Shown: positions 35,577 through 45,044 of the stretch, piece after piece | Position numbering within the stretch: position 1 is the stretch's first letter | Layout: every line of letters begins with the position of its first letter | Assembly (NCBI RefSeq): GCF_013155395.1 | Contig: NZ_JABJWC010000008.1 | Location: 1 to 64,000, forward strand | Direction of reading: 5' to 3' | DNA from: Komagataeibacter melomenusus | GTDB taxonomy: Bacteria > Pseudomonadota > Alphaproteobacteria > Acetobacterales > Acetobacteraceae | Length of the DNA stretch: 64,000 bases | The notes under the pieces: generated by a model | What the model was told of the DNA's origin: nothing | Seen by the model: the letters and a program-made list of their open reading frames with translations, nothing else | Database searches by the model: none | Made by a program: the position numbers and the translations under genes

Positions 35577-36656
35577 TCAGTGCATGACCGGATGCAGAAA
35601 CCGCGCCACGTCCTGCGGGGCAAGCTGGGGATGCAGGATTGCCCGCATCGCCCCACGCCCGAGATAGCGGAGATCATCGTTGAAGTCCGCCAGACGCGGT
35701 GACAGCACAAGGCACTCGATCCCGGCCTCCTGCGTCCGGGCCTGCAGGGTCGTCACCGCATGGTCTCCGGCCGGGTCGTCATCGCGCAGCACGTAGAGGC
35801 GACGCAGCGTGGGCGGAAACGTCATGGCGGCGAGATGCGCCGAGGACAGGCAGACGGCCAGCGGCAGATCGGGCATGACCTCATGAAGCGAGATTACCGT
35901 CTCGATCCCCTCACCTGCCGCCAGAACGTCGGACACCGTGCCAAAGCGCACGGCATTGCCAAGCAGGTCGCCCATCGCCCGACGAGGCATGGCGACGGGC
36001 GCCTTGCCCTTTCCGTCCCGCGCCAGCCAGGTGCGGTGCACACCGGTCAGAGTGCCGTTGAGATCGGTCACGGCGGCAATCAGCGCGGGCCAGGTCTCGG
36101 TCGGGCTGTCGGCATCGGCCCGGTAGTAACAATCCGGGTGGAAACGCAGCGATGGCAGGTCCGTCAGGCGGGTGAGGTCACGATGGCGCAGCCAGGTTTC
36201 CGCCAAGGTGCCCTCAACCGGGCGGGACATGGCCCAGAGCCGACATGCGGCGTCTGCGGTGCCAGATACCTTCCCCGAAATATCGTGGCTGAACGCATGA
36301 GAACGACCACGATCAGCGGTCTGTCGTGGCTGTGGTTGCGGCAGGCAGAGAAAACGTTGGGCCTCGTCGGCGACATCGCGAAAATCCAGCAGCCCGAGGC
36401 TTTCACGGATGATGTCGAGCAGATCGCCGTGCTGTCCTGTCGCACCATCCGTCCATTTCCCAGCACGGCCACGCCCGTCCAGACCACCATGCAGGCGGAC
36501 ATAGAGCGACCGCCCAGGCGTGTTGTGAACGTTGCCGACCAGCCAGTAATTGCCATGCCTTCGCCCGGCTGAAAGGTAATAGCGACACACCGCCTCGGCA
36601 TTTTCGGCCAGCCTGCGGGCCAGATCGCCAGCATCCCATGACTGCGCATTGGTCAT
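35577..36656 (-). CDS. Toprim-domain protein (DUF7146-like primase/helicase relative)
   Basis: This 359-residue protein has an N-terminal region reminiscent of primases (NYWLVGNVHNTPGRSLYVRLHGG, GKWTDGATGQHGDLLDIIRE, like the CxxH/GxxxxxF zinc-finger region of primases but without Cys ligands). A Toprim domain follows, with LAAGEGIETVISLHEV for the catalytic Glu and LYVLRDDDPAGDHA for the acidic cluster. It is a typical plasmid/ICE Toprim protein, possibly a primase used after transfer. The ATG at 36656 is chosen over a longer frame. It is divergent from the HU gene. Confidence 0.85.
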   Translation of the reverse strand: MTNAQSWDAGDLARRLAENAEAVCRYYLSAGRRHGNYWLVGNVHNTPGRSLYVRLHGGLDGRGRAGKWTDGATGQHGDLLDIIRESLGLLDFRDVADEAQRFLCLPQPQPRQTADRGRSHAFSHDISGKVSGTADAACRLWAMSRPVEGTLAETWLRHRDLTRLTDLPSLRFHPDCYYRADADSPTETWPALIAAVTDLNGTLTGVHRTWLARDGKGKAPVAMPRRAMGDLLGNAVRFGTVSDVLAAGEGIETVISLHEVMPDLPLAVCLSSAHLAAMTFPPTLRRLYVLRDDDPAGDHAVTTLQARTQEAGIECLVLSPRLADFNDDLRYLGRGAMRAILHPQLAPQDVARFLHPVMH

Positions 36657-36745
36657 CTCACCCTCCCTGCAGGCTTGATGCCGCCATGATTCCCCCGTAA
36701 CGGCAAAGGCAACGGGCACAGGCCCGAATGCAAAAGGATAGTTTC

Positions 36746-37021
36746 ATGAAGATTGCCGATCTGGTCGATCATATCGCCACCACCACCGACACAAGCAAGA
36801 CCGATACCCGCAAGGTGCTGGACGCCCTGATCGAAGCGATGACCGCCGCCGCCAAGGCCGGTGATGAAATCACCCTGCCGAACTTCGGCAAGTTCAAGGT
36901 CAGGGAAGTCGCCGCCCGCGAAGGCCGCAACCCGGCCACGGGTGCGACCATCCAGATCGCAGCCTCGCGCAAGCTGGCCTTCACACCAGCCAAGGCGCTC
37001 AAGGACAGCCTGAACGACTGA
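36746..37021 (+). CDS. HU-family DNA-binding protein
   Basis: The 91-residue HU protein starts MKIADLVDHIATTTDTSKTD and contains LIEAMTAAAKAGDEITLPNFGKFKVREVAAREGRNPATGATIQI, with the RNPATG motif at the DNA-bending arm. A good AAGGA precedes the ATG at 36746. Its divergent position next to the Toprim gene is usual in this element type. It probably bends DNA for replication, transfer or silencing of the element. Confidence 0.95.
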   Translation: MKIADLVDHIATTTDTSKTDTRKVLDALIEAMTAAAKAGDEITLPNFGKFKVREVAAREGRNPATGATIQIAASRKLAFTPAKALKDSLND

Positions 37022-37098
37022 CCTGCCGACAGGCAAAAGGCGGCGGCCCTTGTCCGCCGCCCCTTCCCCACCACGTCACTTTCTGATGACAGGCCCGC

Positions 37099-38286
37099 TC
37101 ATCCGACCTTCTCCATCAGCTTGCGTGCCCTGCCCTCCAGATCCAGTCGTGTGTCCTGGTTGGTCTTCGTCCGCGCCAGTGCGGTAATCCCCTGCACGAA
37201 ATCGAACACGCTCTCGGGCTTGCGTCCCTCCTCGTGCAGCACTGTTTCGATGATTCTGGTGGTTTCCGGTTTCGAGAACCCGCGCCGCCGCAGGAAACTT
37301 TCGCGATCCTCATCGGTTCTGGCCACCTGCGCCCGGCGCGAGGCCTGAATGCCAGAGACGAACGACGCCGGGCTGGCCGTGGCGAAATTCCGCAAGGCCG
37401 GCGTGGCCTGATGCACGAAACGCGAGGCGGCGAACTTGCTATGCCGGATCGTGATCTGTTCGAAATTTTCGACGCCCCACAACATACGATTTTGACACAC
37501 TCCACGCAGATAGAATGACGCAATGCCAAGGCTCTTGCTGCCGACTTCCGAATTCCAGGCATAGAAACCCCGGAAGTAGAGGTCGGGGTCACCATTGGGC
37601 AGGCGTCCGGCCTCGATCGGGTGTGTATCGTCCACGAGGAACAAGAACACATCGCGATCCGATGCGTAGAGCGTCGTGGTTTCCTTGGTAATGTCCACAT
37701 AGGGATTATGGGTCATGGTCGCCCAGTCGATGACACCGGGCACCTTCCAGTTGGTGTCACCCGTGCCATCTCCAGCGATCTTGCGCACCGCACCGACCAG
37801 TTCGTGGTCCCAGATGCGACCGTAATCGGGGCCGGTCACGGCGCGAAGTTCCACCCGCCCGTCCTCGGTTTCCAGCGTTTTCACCAGTTCGGCGCGGTGC
37901 GACAGCAGCCCGTACTGCAGATTGATCGCCGCCAGTGGAGCCGGAAGGTTGCGCAGATAGGACGACGGTGCGCCAACAAGGCTGCACATCTGGCCGAACG
38001 ACCAGTGCGTCGGTGCAATCGGCTCATTCTGCCCCGGCACGGTCAGGGTTAGACGCTCGGCATTATCGCGGGACGCCTCGACACGAATGGCGCGACTTTC
38101 CACCGTACGAGCGGTGGCCCGATCCGCCCGCGCCAGTGTGGCGGCATGCAGGTCGGACAGGGACAGGTAACGCTCGTCATCGGGACGCGAGAACCATTCG
38201 GACGATACGCGGGCACTGCGCTCCCCGCGCGATGGATCTATACGGAAGCCGCGGGACGCAGGGGGCAGGATGGTGGTCGTGGTCAT
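37099..38286 (-). CDS. DUF932 family protein
   Basis: The 395-residue protein shows the DUF932 pattern: PTHWSFGQMCSLVGAPSSYLRNLPAPLAAINLQYGL, RAVTGPDYGRIWDHELV, DVFLFLVDDTHPIEAGRLPNGDPDLYFRGFYAWNSEVGSKSLGIASFYLRGVCQNRMLWGVENF. These proteins accompany plasmid and ICE maintenance genes and are related to phage-type LGT proteins. The role is unknown, though a link to DNA protection after entry has been suggested for relatives. The ATG at 38286 is preferred. It is 138 bases downstream of parB and likely shares its transcript. Confidence 0.88.
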   Translation of the reverse strand: MTTTTILPPASRGFRIDPSRGERSARVSSEWFSRPDDERYLSLSDLHAATLARADRATARTVESRAIRVEASRDNAERLTLTVPGQNEPIAPTHWSFGQMCSLVGAPSSYLRNLPAPLAAINLQYGLLSHRAELVKTLETEDGRVELRAVTGPDYGRIWDHELVGAVRKIAGDGTGDTNWKVPGVIDWATMTHNPYVDITKETTTLYASDRDVFLFLVDDTHPIEAGRLPNGDPDLYFRGFYAWNSEVGSKSLGIASFYLRGVCQNRMLWGVENFEQITIRHSKFAASRFVHQATPALRNFATASPASFVSGIQASRRAQVARTDEDRESFLRRRGFSKPETTRIIETVLHEEGRKPESVFDFVQGITALARTKTNQDTRLDLEGRARKLMEKVG

Positions 38287-38424
38287 GGAAAACTCTCCTC
38301 TGATGCCGGTTATTCGGCACCCAAGGCGAAGCCGACCTCTCCCTCTTTCCGGGGCGCCGGACATGAAAAAAGCGGCTTCCGGGCACCGGAAGCCGCTGTC
38401 TCAAAGTTCCAGACCTCATAAAGG

Positions 38425-40506
38425 CTACTCGGCGGCGATGGCCTCCATACCCTCGTCTACCGTTGCCGTTTCAACCAACACCTGCTCTGCACCACCTGTC
38501 GTGCGCAACGCTTCGGGCAACCAGCCCGAACCCTCCAGCAGTTGCTCGGCCTCGCGGGCCATGTCGGGCTTCTTCAGGTGGGCGATGCGCTCGGCCGCTT
38601 CGTCGCCACGTGCTTCCCGCACTGCCTGGAGAATACGGGCCTTGGTCACCCGGCCGAGATAGTTCTCGACGGTCGGCTGCCAGCCAGCCTCGACCAGATC
38701 GAGGCTGAGGACTGACGCCAGTCGATCAGCCCGCTTGAGGCGCTCGGTCACGGTGCGCTGGGACACTGCGCCGTAGGCGGGCATGCGCTCGTAGAGCGCG
38801 TTGATGCCGAAGGACAGGCAATGGGCCAGCAGTGCCATACGGCTGGCATCGTCTAGGCCGTCGATCCACCGCCACAGCGCATCCTCGTCATCCGGTAAAT
38901 CGTGCTTCCAGCCCTCATTGCGCTGGCGCAGCGCGTGGGCAGGAAGGCTGCCGGGCATGTCGGGCGAATGGATCGGCAGCAAGATTTCCCGGACATAGGC
39001 TTCAAGGCAATCCGCACCCGGTGTCTGCCAGTATACATCGCGCACCAGTATATGCAGCAGTTCGGTCAGGGCGATGTGCGGGTTGCTGGCAAACGCATCC
39101 CGCAGGGCCAGTGTGCGCCAGGCCGTCAGTTCGGTGAGAAGCCGGTCAGGCAGTGGTTTGATCCCGTCTTCTTCATCGGGCTCGACGTCGGGAGCGGAAG
39201 TATCGCCCTCCCCGCCCACATCGCCGCCATCATCAGCAACACGCTCATCCTGCCCGTCATATGCAGCGTGATCGTATTCACCGGTGCCGCCGACATCATC
39301 GGCCTGTTCCTGCTCCGTCGGCATGTCCTCCGGTAATACGAAGCCCCGTTCCACCTGCAATGTGCCGTCGCTGGCGAGGCTGACGAAGGCCCCGGCCCGT
39401 GCCATGTCGGCGGGATCGAACGCCAGAGGCCGTTCCTCCAGGGCAAGAATGGCCTGTTCGATCTCACCCAGCCTTGCGTCCACCTCATCCGGATATTCAT
39501 CGGCCTGGGCGTATTCAGCCTCGATGCTTTCCTGCTCGCTATGCAGGGCTTCGAGACGGGCCGTCTCTTCATCAGTCGGAGGTAATTCCGTGCCATCGAT
39601 CTCCGCGAACTGCCGTGTGTGGCCCCATAGGAACGACAGCGCCGTCTCGACCCATTTCCAGCCCTCGGCACGGATGTCTTCGGCGGCTGCATGCAGCTTT
39701 TCCATGACCAGCCGGTCCAGAATGGCCGGATCCTGCAGCCAGCCGCCGTCATCGGCCTCGAACAGGTCGCGCATGATAGGCCCACCGGCCGCGAGATAGG
39801 TGTCCAGCCCGACAAAGCACACGCGACGATCCGACGCCCGCACGGTTTTTTCTGTCAACATGCGGCGGATGACATAGGGCTCGCGGTTATGGCTCTGGGA
39901 TACGATGTCCCAGACCTGTTCCTGGCGGGCATGATCATCGCTGATGGAAAAGGCCATCAGCTGTTCCAGCTTCATGCCGTCCTGCTCGTAGATCTCAAGC
40001 AGCTTGTCGGACACGGTCATCAACCGCAGCCGCTGTTTGACCACGGCCGGCGCTACAAAGAACGCTGCGGCGATTTCCTCCTCGGACATGCCTTTTTCCA
40101 GCATGTCACGGAAGGCACGAAACTGATCCAGCGGGTGCAGGGCCACGCGCTGGACGTTTTCGGCCAGGGAATCATCCTCGGCGAGAATGGTCGATCCGGC
40201 CTCACGTACGACGCAGGGCACGGGCGCCGTCTTCGCCAGTTTCTTCTGCTTCACCAGCAGTTCGAGCGCCCGAAAGCGTCGTCCGCCAGCAGGCACTTCA
40301 TAGGTACCGGTCTCGGTCCCTTCGCCGTCAAGAACGGGGCGGACGTTCAGGCTCTGCAGCAGACCGCGGCGCTCGATGTCGCGGGCCAGTTCCTCGATCG
40401 ACAGGCCGGACTTCACACGCCGCACGTTGGACTGGGACAGCACCAGCCGGTTGAACGGGATGTCGCGAGAGGAACTCAACGTGATTTTGGGAATGGCGGT
40501 CGCCAT
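38425..40506 (-). CDS. Large ParB/RepB-domain (ParB-like nuclease) protein
   Basis: The 693-residue protein starts with a ParB/Spo0J-type domain: NRLVLSQSNVRRVKSGLSIEELARDIERRGLLQSLNVRPV, YEVPAGGRRFRALELL and SLAENVQRVALHPLDQFRAF, followed by the helix-turn-helix (EEEIAAAFFVAPAVVKQRLRLM). The rest is long and mostly unassigned, with an acidic linker at about residues 390-440. Such long ParB proteins occur on conjugative elements without a ParA partner, and no parA is seen in this window. It may act in stability or as a nuclease. The ATG at 40506 is preferred. Confidence 0.86.
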   Translation of the reverse strand: MATAIPKITLSSSRDIPFNRLVLSQSNVRRVKSGLSIEELARDIERRGLLQSLNVRPVLDGEGTETGTYEVPAGGRRFRALELLVKQKKLAKTAPVPCVVREAGSTILAEDDSLAENVQRVALHPLDQFRAFRDMLEKGMSEEEIAAAFFVAPAVVKQRLRLMTVSDKLLEIYEQDGMKLEQLMAFSISDDHARQEQVWDIVSQSHNREPYVIRRMLTEKTVRASDRRVCFVGLDTYLAAGGPIMRDLFEADDGGWLQDPAILDRLVMEKLHAAAEDIRAEGWKWVETALSFLWGHTRQFAEIDGTELPPTDEETARLEALHSEQESIEAEYAQADEYPDEVDARLGEIEQAILALEERPLAFDPADMARAGAFVSLASDGTLQVERGFVLPEDMPTEQEQADDVGGTGEYDHAAYDGQDERVADDGGDVGGEGDTSAPDVEPDEEDGIKPLPDRLLTELTAWRTLALRDAFASNPHIALTELLHILVRDVYWQTPGADCLEAYVREILLPIHSPDMPGSLPAHALRQRNEGWKHDLPDDEDALWRWIDGLDDASRMALLAHCLSFGINALYERMPAYGAVSQRTVTERLKRADRLASVLSLDLVEAGWQPTVENYLGRVTKARILQAVREARGDEAAERIAHLKKPDMAREAEQLLEGSGWLPEALRTTGGAEQVLVETATVDEGMEAIAAE

Positions 40507-40874
40507 AGCGCAAAACTCCATGACAGGCGGACAGGAGACTCTCTCCTACCCTCTCAACCCGTCATGAAAATCCGCGCAGCCCTCTGACTCTGACGGCTGC
40601 ACCCGAGCCAGCACGCTCTCCCCTTTCCCGGCAGAAAAATGTCGGTAATGGGGGGTGAGCAGATTGTCCGCTGTCGGACAAAATGAATAGAAAATGGTCA
40701 TTATTACGCTATGGTATCACGCTGTCCCTCCCTTTGAATTTGTTCCGAGAAACAGAAAAACCGCTTGAAAGAGGGTAGATCTGAGGTTGCCCCTTCTGTA
40801 ACTGTTTAATAAGCGCCTTTACATCTACTACGTGCGCCACGTTCAACGGTTGCCTTGTGTAGGAGAAAGTCAAC
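40507..40874. other. Intergenic region with an 18-bp palindrome
   Basis: These 368 bases separate the leftward ParB gene from the rightward caspase gene and mark the change from backbone to cargo. TTGTCCG-CTGT-CGGACAA at 40663-40680 is a perfect 7-4-7 inverted repeat and a good operator candidate. From 40,680 rightward the sequence is AT-rich. No gene is seen. Confidence 0.45.
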
Positions 40875-42641
40875 TTGGTTAAATTGTGTTTGACGATTGG
40901 GGTGTCAAAGGCACAACCACTGTCCTTCTTGCCCGGCGCCATTACGGCGGCAATGGAAATGAAGAAATGGGCCGACCAAGCCGACTTTAACACGAAGATC
41001 ATCACGGATGACGGGGGAGAACCGGTAACAGTTTCCCGTATTCGCACCGCGCTTCTTGCCCTCCTTCCGGGCAATGAAGTCGTGGAGGCTTTTATCTTAC
41101 ATTTCGCAGGGCATGGTTGCCGGTCCGGCGCCGAGCAAAACCTATGGCTTCCGACCGACTGGAACACCGAACTGCGTGCCATATCGGTGGAAGTACTGAA
41201 AAGACGACTATATCGCCACGGCATCCAGAACCTTACGATAGTAAGCGATGCTTGTCGTTCTCTTCCGACTGGAATGGACATGGCAGACCTCACCCCGGAC
41301 GGTATTCTGCCTTGCGGACCGTATCAAGAAACTATTCCGATCATTGACCGTTTCAACGCCGTAGCGGACGGCGGTCAAGCGTACATGTTAAACGGCGACG
41401 AGCAATCGCCCGCCCGATGTATCTTTTCTACTGTGATGCTTGAAGGGCTCAGTGGTCATCGCAGTGACTCGTTCGACAGATACCTCAAAGACTGTGTTAC
41501 ACCAGAGTCGCTAGACCTCTTCAGTAAAACTAGGATGACAGAGATTAGTGAGTGCTACCGCCTCAAATGCTCTCCTGAAAACATCGTAGGCACTCCAAGG
41601 GATCATATCATCTATTTCCGCCGTAACGAGTCCGGAAATGGCAATTTCGACACTCCCCGGTGGCCAGAGCCTCCTCAGACGCCGTCGAGTTCGGCGCCCG
41701 ACAGCGAGGTCATCCAATCCAAGATTACCCCGCCACTTAATATTGTGGAGAAGGCTGCTGCAGCCACGCGCGTCAACACGCTTCAGCTAGACATCCGACG
41801 CAATTTTACTCTTGGACAAAGACGCTTCCTTCCCAGTACAAATCTTGTCGTGCTTGGGCAACCAGCCGTAAGAATTTGGACAAGTATGGCACCGGGTTTT
41901 GGCGTGAGACGCAGGTGTTTACACGAGTGGCATGTGAAAGTTCCATGCGAACGTTCGGTTCAGATCCTTATCGAATTCGGTGATGGCATTTTTGCGTCGA
42001 CTGTTGTTTATGGGGGCCTTCTAACCATCCTGAGCCGTGACGAACACGGCGTGATCGGGTGGGCCTGTGCCAGTCGCTGGGGCGAAGCGCAGGATCAGAT
42101 TAACTCTTCTGTGGAAGCCATAACAAATCTTCAAGCGGGAACACTCACCGCCGACCAAGTTGACAGCATAGCTGCTCAACTTAGACAGATGAAACATCTC
42201 AATCCGATTTTGGGTACGATATCGAGCTATCTTTACGACTATAGTGGCGACATCGATAGTATTCGTCGGATGGCCTATTTCTACTGCCATTATGGTCAAA
42301 GCATTCCGTTTGATATCGCATATATGGGATTGCTGCCCATTCATTGGGACAGACGTGGTTATTCGGCTGAGGTGCCGTCAGTGACCGCACGCGAGGTTTC
42401 TTCGGAAAATAGAAAATTGCCGCACTGGGTCACAAGAGCGACCGATCAAATTTCTGGCTCTGTCGCTGGCCTTTGGCCTTGGTTGCGTCAGGGGTGGGAA
42501 TTCGTCGAAGAACCGGAACTTGAGTCTGCAGAGAGCATCAGGGACGCAATGCCTTTCCTGCTTCCGTCCCAATTTACCTCATTCAGCCGGGAAGGTGCTG
42601 AAATTCTAATTCGAAAATTTGATATGGAGCCGAACTTTTGA
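40875..42641 (+). CDS. Caspase-like protease (peptidase C14), conflict-system type
   Basis: The 588-residue protein begins with a caspase fold: LTIGVSKAQPLSFLPGAITAAMEMKKWADQ, the catalytic His-80 in FILHFAGHGC and the catalytic Cys-127 in IVSDACRS. Specific family features after the catalytic domain are weak. Residues of about 280-588 form a separate domain (VVYGGLLTILSRDEHGVIGWA, SSYLYDYSGDIDSIRRMAYFYCHYGQSIPFDIAYMGLLP) I do not recognise. The start is a TTG with AGGAG nine bases before it. It overlaps the hydrolase gene by four bases, so the two are co-translated. I read it as the protease of a two-gene conflict module; the trigger and target are unknown. Confidence 0.8.
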   Translation: MVKLCLTIGVSKAQPLSFLPGAITAAMEMKKWADQADFNTKIITDDGGEPVTVSRIRTALLALLPGNEVVEAFILHFAGHGCRSGAEQNLWLPTDWNTELRAISVEVLKRRLYRHGIQNLTIVSDACRSLPTGMDMADLTPDGILPCGPYQETIPIIDRFNAVADGGQAYMLNGDEQSPARCIFSTVMLEGLSGHRSDSFDRYLKDCVTPESLDLFSKTRMTEISECYRLKCSPENIVGTPRDHIIYFRRNESGNGNFDTPRWPEPPQTPSSSAPDSEVIQSKITPPLNIVEKAAAATRVNTLQLDIRRNFTLGQRRFLPSTNLVVLGQPAVRIWTSMAPGFGVRRRCLHEWHVKVPCERSVQILIEFGDGIFASTVVYGGLLTILSRDEHGVIGWACASRWGEAQDQINSSVEAITNLQAGTLTADQVDSIAAQLRQMKHLNPILGTISSYLYDYSGDIDSIRRMAYFYCHYGQSIPFDIAYMGLLPIHWDRRGYSAEVPSVTAREVSSENRKLPHWVTRATDQISGSVAGLWPWLRQGWEFVEEPELESAESIRDAMPFLLPSQFTSFSREGAEILIRKFDMEPNF

Positions 42642-43498
42642 AAGTTTTGATGATACATGGAATCGGACAAGAAAGGTCAACGCAAGAAGAACTTCTCGAG
42701 ATGTGGATCGAGAGTCTTCACACCGTAGCCCCTGGGCTTCTCAAGGGGGCCGAAACCCAGATGGCCTACTACGGCACAACTCTTGCCGATTGGACAACTG
42801 GTAATGCAGCGGTGGCGATGGGTGCCGGTCAGACCGACGTGAACATCGACGACAAAGATGAAATGACCTTTCTCACAACCGCACTCGAAGAAGCGGCATC
42901 TGAACAAAACCTCACAATGGCCGACATTGTTGCTGCGGGACAACTGGAACATGATGCCGTCCCAATGGATAGCACTTTGGGTCGGTTTCTAGTTGGTCTC
43001 GTGCGTGCGCTGGAAAAGATATCTCCGTTAAAGGGATCAGTTTTGCTGCGCGTCCTGAAGCAAGCCCACACCTATTTATCGTCGCCCGGAGCTGGCAATG
43101 CGGTGGACAATATTATCCGGCCTTATCTGCAGAGGAGCCCACAGGTTCTGATCACGCACTCACTGGGAACGGTTATCGCATTCAGACTCTTGCGGGAAAT
43201 GCAGGAGCGGGGAACGGAAATCGATATCCCACTTCTAATAACCATGGGTTCTCCGTTGGGATTGGAAGTATTCAAGCAGAAGCTCGGACCACCTCGGATG
43301 AAGCCGGATTGCGTAAAAAGATGGATGAATTTTTATGATCCATCGGACTTCGTCACGCTGGGCAAAGCTCTGCAAAAAGAATTTGCAGCGGGCATTGAAG
43401 ACGACGATACTGTCAACAATTTTACGAACAACACTCATGGTATTGCTGGATATTTACCTCACTACGGTGTTGTAAACGCTTTAAAAAGTGTCCTTTAA
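42638..43498 (+). CDS. Alpha/beta-hydrolase (esterase/lipase-like), partner of the caspase
   Basis: The 286-residue protein has an alpha/beta-hydrolase layout: MKVLMIHGIG at the oxyanion strand, the nucleophile Ser-175 in LITHSLGTVIA, an Asp in FYDPSDFV and a late His in YLPHYGVVNAL. The family includes lipases and PGAP1-like enzymes; membrane lipids or an esterified small molecule are plausible substrates. It starts at a TTG inside the caspase stop region (TTGA) with GGAG upstream. Caspase plus hydrolase is an effector-like pairing; activity on the cell's own membrane after proteolytic activation would be one model, and it is inference. Confidence 0.78.
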   Translation: MKVLMIHGIGQERSTQEELLEMWIESLHTVAPGLLKGAETQMAYYGTTLADWTTGNAAVAMGAGQTDVNIDDKDEMTFLTTALEEAASEQNLTMADIVAAGQLEHDAVPMDSTLGRFLVGLVRALEKISPLKGSVLLRVLKQAHTYLSSPGAGNAVDNIIRPYLQRSPQVLITHSLGTVIAFRLLREMQERGTEIDIPLLITMGSPLGLEVFKQKLGPPRMKPDCVKRWMNFYDPSDFVTLGKALQKEFAAGIEDDDTVNNFTNNTHGIAGYLPHYGVVNALKSVL

Positions 43499-43630
43499 CC
43501 ATAATAGAGATCGCCGCTGAACAGTGGTAGAACATTTACAATTGGGATTACTTATGCGCGGGGGCTGTCTTGTACAATAATGAATTGCCCTGTCGCACTT
43601 CCACTAAAATAAAAGTCAAGGATCGCTCTA
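43499..43630. other. Gap between hydrolase gene and nested IS
   Basis: There is no gene in these 132 bases. The last two bases, TA at 43629-43630, are one copy of the probable target duplication of the IS5 element; the other copy is 45810-45811. Confidence 0.5.
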
Positions 43631-43782
43631 CGGCGTGTCGTCAGTTACCGCCTGAGAGTGATGCCTGAGTGTTGTACTTTCTGGTTTCATGTGGTGACTG
43701 TTTCCTGTTTTTCGGGGAGGCAAGAGGTGGGCCCGTCTGTGCGGACAGTTTTGTGGGCTTGATAAGCTATACCCGGTTGTTG

Positions 43783-44662
43783 TTATGCCGCCCTTCTGAC
43801 GGCGTTGCTGTTGGCCATCTGGTCCGGGGTTAACCCCGGACCAGATGGCGTCGGCACGTCATGATACGCCTCATCGGGCGTACGTCCAGCCAGCGCCGTA
43901 TGCGGACGCCTTTCGTTATAGTGGGCGATCCCATCTGCCAAGCCCGGCCCGTAGCTCCGATCCGGTCTCGAACGCGTGCAGGTAGACGCATTCATATTTC
44001 AGCGACCGCCACAGACGCTCGATGAACACGTTATCCAGCCATCGCCCACGCCCGTCCATACTGATGCGGATCTGACGCTCTTCCAGTATCCCGGTGAAAC
44101 GGGGTGTCGTAAATTGCGCCCCCTGGTCAGTATTGAAAATGTCCGGGGCGCCATAGCGCATGAGGGCATCCTGTAGCGCCTCGATACAGAACTCCACGTC
44201 CATCGTGTTCGACAGATGCCAGGACAGGACCTTGCGCGTGAACCAGTCCATGATCACCACGAGATAGAGAAATCCCCGTTTCATGGGAATATATGTGATA
44301 TCGGAACACCAGACTTGGTCAGGCCGATCAATGACCAGATCCCGCAGCAGATATGGATATTTCCGATGCTCCGGATGGGGCACGGTCGTGCGCGGCTTCT
44401 GGTAGATCGCCCGCAGGCCCATGATCGCCATGAGCCGCCGGACCCGCTTGCGGCCCACTTCATGTCCCAGGCGGCGCAGATGCCATGTCATCTGCCGTGA
44501 GCCATAATAGGGCGTTTCCAGGAACCGGGCGTCGATCAGCCGCATCAGCTCCAGATTGGCCTCGCTCTGTGGCACAGGCCGATAGTAGACGCCCGACCGG
44601 TTGAGTTGCAGCAGCGTGCATTGCCGGATTATCGGCAGGCGTGCTCGCTTCGGGTCAATCAT
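43783..44662 (-). pseudogene. IS3-family transposase OrfB, frameshifted near the C-terminus
   Basis: OrfB carries the DDE integrase domain: RPDQVWCSDITYIPMKRGFLYLVVIMDWFTRKVLSWHLS (first Asp), DIFNTDQGAQFT (second Asp) and DNVFIERLWRSLKYE (Glu), so all three catalytic residues are present. After SELRAGLGRW the frame is lost. The remaining AHYNERRPHTALAGRTPDEAYHD reads in another frame. The span of 880 bases is one over a multiple of three, and removing one base from the CCC run at 43930-43932 gives a normal 292-residue protein. The IS is therefore probably inactive, or the run was misread. Confidence 0.88.
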
Positions 44663-44970
44663 CTGCCGCCTCTGATCACGCCCAACCGAGCAGAGGCATC
44701 CCGCAAAAAATCCCGTTCCACCAGCAACTGGCCGATCGTGGCATGCAGTTTCTCTACATCAGCAGGGCTGACTGAAGGTTCCGTTACTGACTTACCAGAA
44801 AAAAGGCTTGCCATGCCTTCGATCGCCTGGCGCTTCCATTGGGCGATCATCGTCTGATGCACGCCATGTTTCGACGCCAACTCCGCCAGCGTCAGTTCGC
44901 CACGGGTCGCCTCCAGGGCAACCCGTGACTTGAACTCCGCCGCATACCGTTTCCGCGTAACCTTGCCCAT
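44659..44970 (-). CDS. IS3-family transposase OrfA
   Basis: This 103-residue protein is an IS3 OrfA with a helix-turn-helix: KRYAAEFKSRVALEATRGELTLAELASKHGVHQTMIAQWKRQAIEGMASLF, followed by a leucine-zipper-like tail (VEKLHATIGQLLVERDFLRDA). Its stop overlaps the OrfB start (ATGA). It binds the IS ends and forms the active transposase together with OrfB. It is intact. Confidence 0.92.
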   Translation of the reverse strand: MGKVTRKRYAAEFKSRVALEATRGELTLAELASKHGVHQTMIAQWKRQAIEGMASLFSGKSVTEPSVSPADVEKLHATIGQLLVERDFLRDASARLGVIRGGR

Positions 44971-45044
44971 AAAACCCGTCCTCGTTCAGGCCAGATGATA
45001 GCTTATCGCCCTGTCCGAAAAATGGGGACCACTTCTGCAGACAG

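Larger units (their letters stand above)
43723..45036 (-). mobile_element. IS3-family element inserted in the IS5 leader
   Basis: Inverted-repeat ends are AGAGGTGGGCCCGTCTGTGC on the left and, read inward from the right, AGAAGTGGTCCCCATTTTTC, both continuing to CGGACAG. A three-base target duplication GCA is present at 43720-43722 and 45037-45039. The length of 1,314 bases and the two overlapping leftward genes fit IS3. Confidence 0.88.
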
